Source: Hesseltinella vesiculosa (lineage: Eukaryota > Mucoromycota > Mucoromycetes > Mucorales > Cunninghamellaceae). Taken from it: 64,000 nt of DNA. The DNA lies in NCBI GenBank assembly GCA_002104935.1, contig MCGT01000010.1:372001-436000 (forward strand). The letters are read 5' to 3'. The notes beneath the pieces are model-generated. The model made no database searches and was not told the DNA's origin. It saw only the letters and a list, made by a program, of their open reading frames with translations. Of the stretch, positions 21,024 through 33,886 are shown one piece after another (the first letter of the stretch is position 1; the number at the start of each line of letters is the position of its first letter). Position numbers and translations under genes: made by a program.

Positions 21024-22870
21024 ATGTACTCGATTGTGCTGTTTGCTTCCATTTCATTTATTCTATGGGATGTGGCCTTTGGACAGGATGTGCAATTGGT
21101 GCCTCAGACGGTCCTTGACCATGCCATCGGTAAGCTCTGGATCGTACATAGATGATTGGACGTAACGCAATTTTTTTTTGTACGCGCGATTAGAAATTCT
21201 GCATGAACTGCAGGTAAAAAGGGGTAATTGCTTTTTGGCCATTGTCACGACCATCGAAAAGGATTGTTCTTCATTGATCGTCAATGACACTGGCCGGGTT
21301 GAACGTAAGTCAACTGTCCATGACTACGAATATACCTCACACGATCCATTTCAGTGGCTCTACGATTCACCCTCTGTGAGCTGTCGACGAGCCACATTGA
21401 CATACCTGGCGAGTGTCAACCCCTGTCCCATCCTACTGCGTGTGTGCAAGCCCTCGCCAAAACTCCCCAGCTCTGGACTACGTACAGCGGTAATTGAAAT
21501 CGTGCTTGCCCACCAAGGGCCAGGTGCGGAGATTTAATGGAATGCTTCTTTGCATGCCAGGCTATCTGCGCGAGAGCATCCATATTTGTTTTATGCTGCG
21601 CTACCCATTGGAAAAAGGTAAAAAAAAAACTCAGCACAGCATCCTCATAGGATAGTGTTTATGCAGACATCCTCGAGCAAGTACAAGCCGAGATGAATCA
21701 GCAGCATGGGAGGAGCTATGCCTTGCTGCAACAGCAACAGCAGCGACTCCTTGAGTGGCGTGAAGAAGAGATTGGTCATTTAAATACGATCAGAGACCAG
21801 TACTCTCATCTTCTGGATCACATGTTGGCATCCGAGGTAATGGAACGACCTGGCCAGCGTCTTCCACAGCTCCAAATTGACTTTCCTCTTTAGGGAAAGG
21901 CGTCTAAAGAAACCACACAATTGGCCGTCAGCCTAGCGTCCATGAAATCTGAAATACAGATGTTCAGGCAAAGTAACAAGATCTATCAAGACCTGTGGAT
22001 CACAGATTGGGACAAGGTAGGTATGGTCACTTTTCTTTTTTTTTTTATGTATGACGTGTGTCATTTTGACGAATGACATTTTTACCATGCTTGTGGTACA
22101 GACATTTCAGGATGCTGAAAAAATGATGTCGTCGCTCTTGGTGACGCTGAATTCTATGGTGCAATGGCAAAACGAAACCATCTTGCACTGGCAGCATTGG
22201 TCCAGAGATCATCATTCGGCCTTGGATGCTCTGCAAGACACGCTCATTCACTTCAACAGCACCATGAATAGCATGGTCATTCAGCTGCAAAACAACGTTT
22301 CAGCCTTGCAGCATGGTATCGATTCTGTGGTGACCAGTTTTGCTGTCATTGGGAAGATTCTTTCTCCGATTTCATTTTTAGTTTCCGTCATCAGTAACTT
22401 TTCCTTTATCAAATCCCGAGCTGCTGGACCACCTACGCCTTTTTTATTATTTGCTTTTTAGGTTGGTTCTTGACGTCCACAGCATTCTGGGTATCCAAAA
22501 TCATATTACCTGGTCCACTAAGTTCACTAGTTCAGTTGCTTCCTGTTCTGTGTAAGCGGAGGTCAGCTGCCAAAAAAAAAAAAGAAGCAAACGTTGACCT
22601 CTTATTTTACCGGGGAGAAGCCGGGACGGAGGTCCTGGTGGTAAGTAAAAAAAAAAAAAAAAAAAAAAAAAAGCGGTAGTCACTGACCATGTGTAACTTC
22701 AGATTTTAATATTGCTGTTGCTCTCTATAATCAGAAAAAAAAGGGCTCTTGTGGCGCCTATTTCCAGCGAAAATTCACATGTACAGCCCAAGAAAACCAT
22801 TGTTGCCAGCAAGTCAACGGCAGCTGATGAACAGCTTCAGCTTTATCTTCAATGGATAAATCAATTGTAA
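21024..22870 (+). CDS. KAR5: KAR5/GEX1/Brambleberry-family nuclear fusion protein
   Basis: Nine exons (21024-21129, 21194-21304, 21355-21489, 21561-21617, 21667-21836, 21894-22016, 22102-22393, 22462-22640, 22703-22870) join to 446 residues. A signal peptide (MYSIVLFASISFILWDVAFG) leads into a cysteine-containing domain with LALRFTLCELSTSHIDIP, GECQ, ACVQALAKTPQLWTTYSG: the conserved signature of the Kar5/Tht1 family, which mediates nuclear-envelope fusion after mating. A central coiled-coil part (EEEIGHLNTIRDQYSHLLDH, split helices after it) is followed by hydrophobic segments at about residues 330-370 and a last membrane helix VLVILILLLLSIIRKK, again typical. The family is fast evolving, so the match rests on the cysteine block plus topology. 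Role in karyogamy is family knowledge. Confidence 0.85.
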
Positions 22871-23281
22871 CGAGCTCTCAATAAACCACCTCTTTCAATG
22901 AATTTTCGGAAATAGAAACCTGATCTATTTTTTTCTTGTGCAACGTCTTGAGCAAGCAGAGAAAGAAAGAATGTACCGAGCGGCCGAGTGGCCGAAAAGT
23001 TTACTCGAAAAATCTGCAAGTATTCTTAGGAGAGGAGACGGATTTCTTGTTCCGTTGCTCTGGAAATTCCAAAGTTGCCAGCGCCCAAAGTGTGCCATTG
23101 TTCGTAGACTGAAAAATGCATGAACGACAGGGCAGGGCTTTCCTTCATGGAAGTGGTGGAAGCGGAGATTTCTTTTGTTTCAAAAAAATGGAAATGCGTT
23201 CCTTTCCAGCTTTTTTTTTTTTTTCGTTTTCTTTTCCCTCTTTCCTTCTCTCTTGGATACCCTTTCATTCACACATGAGTT
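22871..23281. other. Intergenic, nothing recognised
   Basis: About 410 bases with T- and A-runs. Short open frames here (22938-23123 plus, 23026-23268 minus) lack start context and protein character. It contains the presumed promoter of the next gene. Confidence 0.4.
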
Positions 23282-24452
23282 ATGCCCAATCGCCGTATAT
23301 ATCATGAAAGGAAAAAATCGCCTGTGAATGCTGAAGACATTGATCCATACAGAGTGCAAAAACGCTCGTCCTGTAATAAACCAGTTTTTTTTTTTTTTTT
23401 TTTTTCACTTTAGCTAGTGCACAACAGGTCTGACCTTTTTTTATTTTTATATAGTGGAACCGGAGCGACAAGCTCATTCGAGAACAGCTTCAGATAGCAG
23501 CACCAGCAGACTCATCCATCCAAAATCCTCTTCCATTCAGTATGACGAAGATCCATACACAGCCACGAGAGGACGACTCGCTGCCAGAGATCCTGATGTA
23601 GCACAGCCTGCATTTGTACCGGAAACAAACGATCGAGCCAATTCATACCTGCCATACTCACACCATACAATGGAGCAGCATGTTGGACAAGCCACAGCTA
23701 TTTACGTTGAGGATGACGGCCTCCAGCTCAACCCAGGCTCTCTTCTTCAAGACCATTTCAACATCGACCTAGTTTCTGTTCCAAGCGAACATCGCATCCT
23801 CGCTAAAAATCAAGCTGAAAAGAGTATGACAGACAGCAACGTAGCACAAGCTCCGCCGACGATCTGGCGTCGACGGTTATTTGGTCTCGTCTTACGAAAT
23901 TGGTTAATCCTACTTGGACTGGTCTCGATAGCCTTCACATTGCTGCTGTTTTTCCTTGTGCCACGTATCCCAAAAGCAGCCCGTTTCGAAGGCATCAATA
24001 TCCTTGAAACCAACTGGTCCAATGACAGCAGGATGATTAATGGCACATGGCTTCTTAATATAACCGTCAATAACGAAGACAACTGGATCCCTCTCCGTCT
24101 GTATGAGATCAACATCAATGTCAGTGACAGCGATACTGGCGTTGTCTTTGCCACTTGGAATTCACCCTCACCAAAAGTGCTGCGCCCCCGCTCTCTGGAG
24201 CCTTTCCACAACATACCACTCAACGTGTATTACTCGAGTCAGAACAGCCAGGGCGATCCCACCATCAGCGATTTATTTGATGCTTGTGCTATGACAACCG
24301 TGTCCACCGTGTCTCCTGCAACCACAAGCTCCTCCACCAACATTCAGCTGCCATTGAATATCACTGTGCATTTGGAGTTTCATGCCATTGGTGCTATAAA
24401 ACCTGGTCAAATTTTTATGACGCCTCCTCGTGGCATCAACTGTCAATCTTAA
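23282..24452 (+). CDS. LEA_2-like type II membrane protein
   Basis: The main exon (23455-24452) is preceded by a splice acceptor TATATAG and has no ATG of its own at the start of the frame. A 13-base first exon at 23282-23294 (ATGCCCAATCGCC, then GTATAT) would splice in frame to give MPNRLEPERQ; this is plausible but unproven. The protein has a long hydrophilic N-terminal cytosolic part, one membrane helix (NWLILLGLVSIAFTLLLFFL) and an outer domain with NGTWLLNITVNNEDNW, PLRLYEININV and several N-glycosylation sites. That layout and the strand pattern resemble the LEA_2/NDR1-HIN1-like fold found in fungal membrane proteins. Function unknown; a membrane-stress or wall role is only analogy. Confidence 0.7.
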
Positions 24453-25362
24453 TGCGTTCCCATCACCATTTTCTTCTTTGTAAATTTTTAGTAGATACCC
24501 CCCCCCCCCACATGCATGCATCTAGCCACGCACAGGATTTCCACCAACTTTCGTGAGATCTGCTGTAGATTTTGGAAGTTGAATTAAATTTAGCACCAGG
24601 CCAGTTTGATCCAAAGCACGATATTTAGAGACTGGTCGAGTGAGTTGACTCTGTGGTCAGCTCATTAAAGTGACAGCATCACCTATCCCTGCTGACTGGC
24701 TGGTTGCCTTTGACGTTCAGTGCAAACCGGCTAAATGCCGAGTCAAACGCCCCACCCTTACGGCATTGTCGCGGACATATTTCGAAAAGGACTTGGTTTC
24801 TGCCCACCGAACGGTGCCTAGATAGAGGGAAGATACGTTTACCTGGCCCTAGCTGTGCAATGGCGATGGTAGATTAACCCGTGCTCGAATCTCATACTGT
24901 AAAGTGCGCCGTACATGCCAAATTTGGAGTGTTGTCGAGTGGCTTTCTGAGGAAGATTTTGAACTGGTTCCAAGGAGGTTCCCTGAGAAAATTGACTCGG
25001 TCAGCGAGCACCTTTCATGCAGCACTTTTGCGTGAATGGATCGATGTAAAATTTATGGATGCAGTATCTCATAAATGATGGTGGTATTGTAATACAAGTG
25101 GAGCCGCTGCAGTCATTCAGCCAACCGTGACGCATGACATCAGTTTCATATCAACTGTGCAAAAAAAAAAAAAAAAAAAAAGAAAAACAAAGAACGAAGG
25201 CCAAGCCTAATTCGCTCTGGTCCGATCGTTTATGCAAGCTATTTTGACAATGCCGTCCTAAGCTTGAATTCGACAAAGATGGCCCATCAGACAGCTCCGC
25301 GTGCAAATGCGCCAAAATCCATCCCGTCTTTTTATTTGAGCTGGCACCGATCTTCCTCGGTG
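24453..25362. other. Intergenic region with an inverted R1 relic
   Basis: After the membrane-protein gene there is a C-run at 24499-24508, then mixed non-coding sequence. An inverted R1 relic lies at about 24985-25095. The A-run at 25160-25180 and the antisense frame 25151-25423 are not a gene: the latter is an out-of-frame shadow of the TLG1 tail. Confidence 0.5.
24985..25095 (-). repeat. Dispersed repeat R1, inverted relic
   Basis: Recognised from GCAGCACTTTTGCGTGAATG and ATCGATGTAAAATTTATG followed by TCATAAATGATGGTGGT, which align in order with the reverse complement of the R1 part around its TTCACATTGATCCAATCA segment. The remainder of the repeat is missing or too worn to see. Confidence 0.5.
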
Positions 25363-26316
25363 CTAGATAAGGATAACAAGTACAAGCAAAACAATGAGGA
25401 CAATGATCAGACAGCACACGCAATAACCAGATTTGGTTTCTAGAAAAAAAAAAAAAAAAAGGTCAGTGCCAACATTCCACCGGCATCCTTCTGTGTCCCA
25501 CCTTCTTCTTTTCGCAAAATGTCTTGGACGCGATGCATCGCGCGCTTCAATCGGCTGTCAGTCTGATCGACATGGTCACCTAATTCATCCAATAAACTAG
25601 ACTCGAAGATGCAAGTGAGTTATCAATCCATGATGGACAGACAAGAAGAGAGCATTACATCACATGGTCATCCATTTCTTGATGCATAGTGCCAGCAATT
25701 CCTTTCAGGTTCGCTAGTGTACCGGCCATGGAATCCAGGTGCTGATCCTGCTGTTCAAAGAGTATTTGCTGTTGCTGCTGCTCATTTTCCAAGTACCTAC
25801 TGTTGTGGTTTTCTGGGCTATACGATGAAATATTGCTTGATTGTGCTACCTATTTTTGATAGTAAATTGAGCGCCTCGGTTTCAGGCTCCCCATGTATAT
25901 ATCTCTTGCCATTTCTTACAGGATGGTCGGTTGTGGGATTAGCAAGAGTGTTGCGTATTGATATTAGCGTTTGTCGAGACCGAGAGATGAAAGCCTGTCG
26001 TTGACGGATGCTGGCTTGAGTCATTTGAAATTGGTCAGGATTGGCCAGGGCTGCCGATAATGCATCATCAAGATCGTCGACATCTTGTTCCACAGCCTCC
26101 AGGGTAGACGTCAGCTCGTCTGCTGTCCATAGAAGTTCCTGGTTGGTCGGTGACTTCACGGTTTGTCGAATGCGTTTCCAGGATGAAAATAGGTTATCAG
26201 CACTTTCCAGTCCATCTTTTACTTGGCTACACATTACAGCAGAAAGTGGTCAGGAATAGCATTGCAATGGCTTTTATGTCTTACTTTTGCACTATTATAA
26301 ATGGGTCTTGTTCCAT
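25363..26316 (-). CDS. TLG1: Syntaxin-6/TLG1-type SNARE
   Basis: Six exons (26285-26316, 25920-26226, 25824-25849, 25659-25796, 25481-25596, 25363-25439) join to 231 residues starting MEQDPFIIVQNQVKDGLES. The N-terminal three-helix domain has the syntaxin-6 pattern (LFSSWKRIRQ, ADELTSTLEAVEQDVDDLDD, SIRQRQAFISRSRQT). A Q-SNARE motif follows (NEQQQQQILFEQQDQHLDSM through LGDHVDQTDSRLKRAMHRV) with the central Gln in the expected place, then a C-terminal anchor CLIIVLIVLLVLVILI. TLG1/STX6 acts in fusion at the trans-Golgi and endosomes. The 26-base third exon was needed to keep frame. Length matches the family (about 225-255 residues). Confidence 0.92.
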
Positions 26317-26447
26317 GGGGAATGTCTTTGCTTGGAACACGGAAGAAGAAAAAGGAGTTGATTTCTTTTTCTTCCGCCTTTTTTTTCCCCCTTTCATTTT
26401 CAACCTCTTTCTCTTGCAACGTTCATGCGTTTACCATTTTACATTGG
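26317..26447. promoter_or_regulatory. Bidirectional promoter, TLG1 and MPDU1
   Basis: Only 131 bases separate two divergent start codons, so both genes must share control sequence here. The spacer is CT-rich on the plus strand; no TATA box is obvious. Confidence 0.5.
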
Positions 26448-27323
26448 ATGATTAGCATTTTATTGTTGTATTTGTTTAGCTGTTGTGAAAGCGCGCCTAT
26501 TCCATATGATGGGTTTTTCGAAGAAAAGAATCTGCTGCCCCCCTTTTTACGAGACCCATTGGTGGCGTTGGTTGGATCAACCTGCTACGAATCATTGGTG
26601 GAAGACTTTCAATTGACAGATACACAATGCTTGAAGTACGCATTGTCCAAGGCATTGGGATTGGGGATCGTGTTTGGAAGCGCCGTTATCAAGGTTCCTC
26701 AGATGATCACGATTATGACTCGCCGATCGGTCAAAGGCCTCTCGTTGGTCTCGTATTATTTGGAAACGTACGCTTATATTATCATTCTTGCCTACAATAT
26801 TCGCCAGCAGAACCCATTCAGCACCTATGGCGAAGTGGTATTTATTGTCAGCCAAAACGTGCTGATCACGCTTATGATATTCTGGTATGGTCGACCAGCA
26901 GGCGCGATGCAGCTGGACAAATCCATGGCATGGACGCTTTGTAGCAACCTGGTCGCATTTCTAAGCTCCTTCTTTATCTTGCTGCTACCCTCCTGGGTTC
27001 CATACTGGCTACTAGCAACTTTGTACGCATCGACTATTCCCATCATTCTTGCCAGTAAAATACCTCAAATCTATAGCAATTATCGCCATCAATCCACAGG
27101 CCAACTCTCCGTATTTGCCGTTCTCAATTATTTTGCTGGCACAACCGCCCGTGTTTTTACCACACTGGCAGAGATCGACGACCCACTGATGCTCACTGGC
27201 ACTATCCTGGCGAGCCTATTAAACGGGGTGCTTGTGTTTCAAGTCTACCTCTATTGGAACAAACAACCTGGTGGATCTGCTCCTTCCGCCGACATCGGCA
27301 CTGCAACTGTCAAAGCAGATTAA
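26448..27323 (+). CDS. MPDU1: MPDU1-like PQ-loop protein (dolichol-P-mannose utilisation)
   Basis: One intronless exon, 291 residues from ATG 26448. An N-terminal hydrophobic segment (MISILLLYLFSCCES) is followed by the MPDU1 signature KALGLGIVFGSAVIKVPQM (first PQ-loop) and a second PQ-loop around ASKIPQIYSNYRHQSTGQLS. Five to seven membrane helices are visible. MPDU1/Lec35 is an endoplasmic-reticulum membrane protein needed for use of dolichol-phosphate mannose and glucose in glycosylation and GPI synthesis. The frame continues upstream to 26301 without an in-frame ATG of better context, so 26448 is preferred. Slightly longer than the animal protein (about 247 residues), the extra length being at the N-terminus. 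Confidence 0.9.
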   Translation: MISILLLYLFSCCESAPIPYDGFFEEKNLLPPFLRDPLVALVGSTCYESLVEDFQLTDTQCLKYALSKALGLGIVFGSAVIKVPQMITIMTRRSVKGLSLVSYYLETYAYIIILAYNIRQQNPFSTYGEVVFIVSQNVLITLMIFWYGRPAGAMQLDKSMAWTLCSNLVAFLSSFFILLLPSWVPYWLLATLYASTIPIILASKIPQIYSNYRHQSTGQLSVFAVLNYFAGTTARVFTTLAEIDDPLMLTGTILASLLNGVLVFQVYLYWNKQPGGSAPSADIGTATVKAD

Positions 27324-27698
27324 CTGTTTACCCAGCTCCGACATCTCCCCCTGGCGTTTGATGTAGTGAATTATATACTTTTTTTTATTTTTCTCTAATG
27401 TGCATCCTCACTCTTTCAACGATACTAGCCAAAGACTGCCCCAACCGCCTGTGTATTTCCAAATAAACTCCGTTCATCGCATTATCTCTACCAGAAAGTA
27501 TGGGACGTTTCACTGAAAGGAGATTGTACACTGCGATTGAAAAAAATACCCCCGAGCGCAGCTTGGTGCCCAGAGCGAACCCACAGAAAGGCACAGTAGG
27601 CTATAGTTCGACCCTGTTTACAGGGATGCAAGTCAAGTACTAGGGTGCTTGTTTATTACATGCTATTGGGAAAATGCAAACTTGAGAGGGGTGTATGC
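27324..27698. other. 3' intergenic region between convergent MPDU1 and RIO2
   Basis: 375 bases containing the 3' ends of two convergent genes. Nothing else is recognised. Confidence 0.4.
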
Positions 27699-29524
<1,826 letters not shown>

Positions 29525-29911
29525 TGTATGAGGAAATGTTCGTGAACAACAAGGGGAAAGGGAGAGTGAATTGAAAAAAAAAAAAATTGCAGAAGGCTTT
29601 TTTTTTTCAACAGGTGGAAGCTGTCCAATCAGGGCGGTTTCTTTTAGAAGGTAAAAAAGGCACGTCCGCTGTGGAAACACGTAATCTCCGCCACCAATCC
29701 GAAGTGTGGCTAAAGGCACTACATAGACTGCTGCGCTAATTCTGAGCAGATCCGTTCGTGTGCTTAGTGGCGCATTTCCACTTGAGTATCTGACTGGCCC
29801 CACTGCTTTTTCTTCGATTTTGCAAAAGGCACGTCGCGGGTCGCAGAAAAAAGCCTTTTTCTTTCGTTCACTCCTCCTTTTTTTATTAGACAGATCCTTC
29901 GTTACTTGAAA
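29525..29911. promoter_or_regulatory. Bidirectional promoter region, RIO2 and RAD5
   Basis: 387 bases between divergent ATGs, with an A-run (29575-29586) and T-runs near both ends that look like nucleosome-poor promoter sequence. No TATA box seen. Confidence 0.4.
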
Positions 29912-32900
29912 ATGGAAACCCATGAGAAGATTCTCTTGCTTCGCTCCATTCTCGGTGACAGCATACCACTGTTGCAATTGGAGCAGCTCCTAGCGAGAAG
30001 CAATGGCAATGTAGAGCAAGCTGTGAATCGCTATTTTATGGCTCCCACACCCCCTCAACCAACACGATCTGATCAATCCAAGTCCACAAAGGTTCTTGCA
30101 TCCAAACGCCCTTCAGATCAACTACATTTGAGGCCATCAGCTTTAGGGTTTTATATTGGTGATATGGTTATATCAGGTAATGGAATTATAAGAGGTGCAA
30201 CGATCATTCAAGCCATTAGCTAACATCCTTCTTCGTCACACATAGGCTGGTCAACGAGCAGTGGCGTAGCAAGTGTCAAGCCTGGCGACCAAGTGATTCT
30301 TGGACGCAACACACCAATCAGTTTGTCATTCTCCGGAAAACGACAACGTACGCAACAGCCTAATCCCACAAACACCATCGTACGCTTTTGGTCCAAGTCC
30401 GGCTCAGAAATTGGCCGTCTTCCTCGTGAAGTTGGCCATTATGTGGCTCGCTTGATAGACTATCAGCTCTGCGATTTCAAGGCTACCGTGTAATACAAAC
30501 TGGTCAAGAGATATTGCTTCATCTGCAGTGTTATATCAGCAAGAACGCTTTCAGCAAGCCAGCCACCACGCCTTCCGTCTTTCAGCCGCCGTCCTCCAGC
30601 CGGAAAGACAATGACGATGATACTTTGGATGTGGCCCAACGTCAACGTTCAATTGCCTTGCTGTCTCTCATCCGTGCTGTTGGATTGTGCCCTACTCGAA
30701 CTGCGCTGCGACAGTCCGGCAACAGTCACCTTGAGCAGATCACTCAGTCCCTGGAAAATATCCCCAAGTTACCCAACAGCGACGAGAGTGAGGAAGGACA
30801 AGAAAATGCTGAAGAAGTCAAAGAAGTGTCCGACGATCAGCTGGATACGATCTACGAGCAAGCCCAGAGGTTTGATGAGCAGATTTCCCCCATGCAGCAG
30901 CCGAGCACCATGGCCTTGACGTTGAAATCGTATCAACAGCGCGTAAGGGCTCCCCATGATGGTTAGACAGGCCACCAATCAATATCTTTTCAATAGGCGC
31001 TCTCATGGATGGTGGCAAAGGAAAGCGTACAACAAGACAATGACATCGATGTGCGGTCTATGCATCCACTCTTTGAAGCTTATGACTTTCCCACAGACCC
31101 TGCTGGAAGCCAGCATGATCAGCCCAAGCAGTTTTATCTCAATCCTTATTCAGGTAAAATCAACAAAACAAGAAATACTCTTCAGCAACGTCTCTTTCTA
31201 CATTCATAGGCGGTCTTACGCTGGACTTTCCCGAAACTAATTCTCGAGAGAGAGGTGGTATACTTGCTGATGGTAAATTTCACGGCTCTGCATGCCTTGC
31301 AAGAGAAAAACCGCTAACTTTTTTTATGGAATAGAAATGGGCTTGGGCAAGACGATAGAGATGCTCAGTTTGATACATGCTCAAAGATTCAGGAAAGACG
31401 ATCCATCGACACCTATGCCACCTGCAGAAGACAAGCGTCACAGCTCCCCAACCACCTTGGTCATCTGCCCGAATGCGTTGCTGTCACAGTGGAAAAATGA
31501 ATTGCTTCGGGGGTCCAAGGAAGGCACGTTGACGGTGGACACGTACTTTGAAGGAAATGACCGGTCTACGAACATCACACAACGCCTCTGTCGATGGGAT
31601 GGATCCGCTCCTGATGTGGTATTAACTACCTATGGCGTGATCCGATCAGAATACACTCGAAACCACACAGCATTGACCAACATCAATTTTTGGCGCGTCG
31701 TCCTGGATGAAGCCCACACAATCAAGAACAGGGCAAGCCAAACGAGCCGAGCCTGCTGTGCCCTCAAAGCAAAGCGCCGCTGGGCATTGACTGGTACTCC
31801 CATCCAGGTAAAAGCACGCGCAATGCACCCAAAAAAAAAATACAAATCTCACAGCCTGCATTGTATTTTTTGTTTAATAGAACAAACTGGATGACTTGTT
31901 TGCACTTGTTCGCTTTCTTCATGTAGAACCTTGGTTAGTGAAAAGGGGATGGTGTTTGAAGCGTGTGTCAGAGTGAACTAATTTGCCGACTTTTCGTGAC
32001 TAGGTCCAACTACATGTTTTGGCGAGCATATATCACCATCCCATTTGAAAAAAAAGACAAGGCTGCACTGCAAACTGTCAAAACTGTCCTAGAGCCATTG
32101 GTGCTCCGCCGAACCAAAAACATGCGTGACCACAACAACAATCCCATCGTGGCCATCCCGAGCAAGACAATCAACGTTGAATACTTGGAATTATCCGAAC
32201 CTGAACGTGATGTCTATGATTGCCTATATACCGATTCCAAGACACGATTCAATCTCTTCTGTGCTTCTGGAACAGTGCTTCACAACTATGCATCCATCCT
32301 TCAAATGCTAACCCGGTTGCGCCAAGCTTCCTGTCACCCCTACCTAGTGCTTGGCAACAAGGAAGCAACAACAAGTACGCTGAAAACGGACGAAGGTGGA
32401 AGGATATCGCTGCAATCTCTGCTTGACCGCTACAACCAAGCTTTCAGCAGCAGCAGCAGCGAAACGAAGCACACCAGACAAAACTCGGAACTCATGGACA
32501 TCGACTCCCCGAGAACGCCGTCGTCATTCGGCGCTGGAATTCTCAAGGACCTCATGAGTCAGTCACCTGGTGACGATGCTTCGTCCAAGATGCCTGAGGA
32601 ATGTCCCATTTGTTTTGAGCCTACTGAATCCATGATCCTACTACCTTGTATGCATATGCTGTGTCGCGACTGTGTGAATGACTGTCTTGGTGTAAGGCAT
32701 TTTCCTATTTTTATGAAAACCCGTCAGAGAGAGGCTCACATGCTATTTTATTTTAACTTCATACTAGAGCAACGATGCCAAAGGCAAAGATGGAGAATGC
32801 CCAATATGTCGCCATAATCCCATCCACGAATCCGATTTGGTAGAAGTCTCGAAAACTGGCGACTCTCTGGATATCCGCCACGCTGTTGGTGGGTATCGCA

Positions 32901-33604
32901 AGTCAACAAAAATCAATGCCTTACTGTCCCACCTCAAAGTCAACATGGAACAGAGCCGTCGCACGGTTGTTTACTCGCAGTTCACCTCATTCCTCGACTT
33001 GATCGGTGTGGCTTTAGATACAAAGAACATACCGTTTGTGCGTTATGACGGCGCCATGACTCGAACCCAGCGTGACAATGCCGTGGCCAAGTTTACCAGC
33101 AATGCAGATCCTTCAGCAGTGATGCTTATTAGCTTGAAGGCTGGTGGGGTAGGGTTGAATCTGACGTGTGCTAGCCGGATCGTGCTCATGGTAACACCTT
33201 TTTCTCATCGATCCTTGTGTTGTGTCAGACTGACCTTTTTCTCTTGTTGCTTGTTAGGATCCCTGGTGGAACTTTGCGACCGAAGCTCAAGCCATTGACC
33301 GTGTCCATCGCTTAGGCCAAACTGAAGAAGTAAAGACATCCTTGTCTTAGAATTTTTTTTTCGGATCCTCACTCTCTTCCAAATTTGATAGGTTATTGTC
33401 ACTCGGTTTATCATCAAAGATACAGTTGAAGAACACATGCTCGCCATTCAAAAGAGAAAACAGGTTGGTGTGTTGATCTTCGTATAGGACTCCGTACTGA
33501 CCATTGCCTTTCTTCAGGTCCTCATGACAGAGCTGTACAAATCTCAAGAAGAACAAAAAGCTCAACGCCTTCATGATATCCACGCCATCTTTGGTGGTCG
33601 CTAG
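29912..33604 (+). CDS. RAD5: RAD5/HLTF-type SNF2 helicase-ubiquitin ligase
   Basis: Exons: 29912-30176, 30246-30487, 30529-30942, 30997-31153, 31210-31272, 31335-31807, 31881-31933, 32004-32691, 32768-33190, 33258-33329, 33392-33463, 33518-33604 (1002 residues in this model). A UBA-like N-terminus ([20 protein letters not shown]) precedes a HIRAN domain ([16 protein letters not shown] to YISKNAF). Then [24 protein letters not shown], a C3HC4 RING inserted between helicase lobes ([19 protein letters not shown]), [12 protein letters not shown] and RVHRLGQ. RAD5 polyubiquitinates PCNA and remodels stalled forks. The join at 30487/30529 is unusual: the 41 bases removed read [13 protein letters not shown], which is what HIRAN should contain, so this may be a one-base frameshift and not an intron. 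Confidence 0.92.
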
Positions 33605-33684
33605 CTTAGACAAGCCATCCATGCATCATTGAATTTGTGAAAAAAAAATATGAAATGCCATTCGGAACCGTAGTTTTTCTGTTG

Positions 33685-33843
33685 GAGGGGTCAAAACGTG
33701 GCTGTTCAAACGTTGGCTGGGCGGTGTTCACCAAGCGATCTGCACGTCCATCATTCATGCGTTTGCGCACCCATACGAAATTACGCATCGACCCAATCAC
33801 ACAAAAGTGGTGTAAGACGCTGACTGACTCTATTTCTTCAAGC

Positions 33844-33845
<2 letters not shown>
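33685..33845 (+). repeat. Dispersed repeat R1, interrupted by a LINE
   Basis: GGGGTCAAAACGTGG, AAACGTTGGCTGGGCGG, TTCATGCGTTTGCGCA and CATCGACCCAATCAC follow in R1 order, plus orientation. The copy ends abruptly at the T-run of the LINE at 33846, which therefore inserted into it. Confidence 0.65.

Positions 33846-33886
<41 letters not shown>

Noticed and set aside
24840..24910. GCTCGAATC reminiscent of a tRNA B box
   Set aside because: No A box, no cloverleaf pairing visible; no tRNA gene was found in the window.
33846..33885. 40-base T-run as an assembly gap filler
   Set aside because: It joins the 3' end of a minus-strand LINE body exactly where a poly(A) tail belongs.
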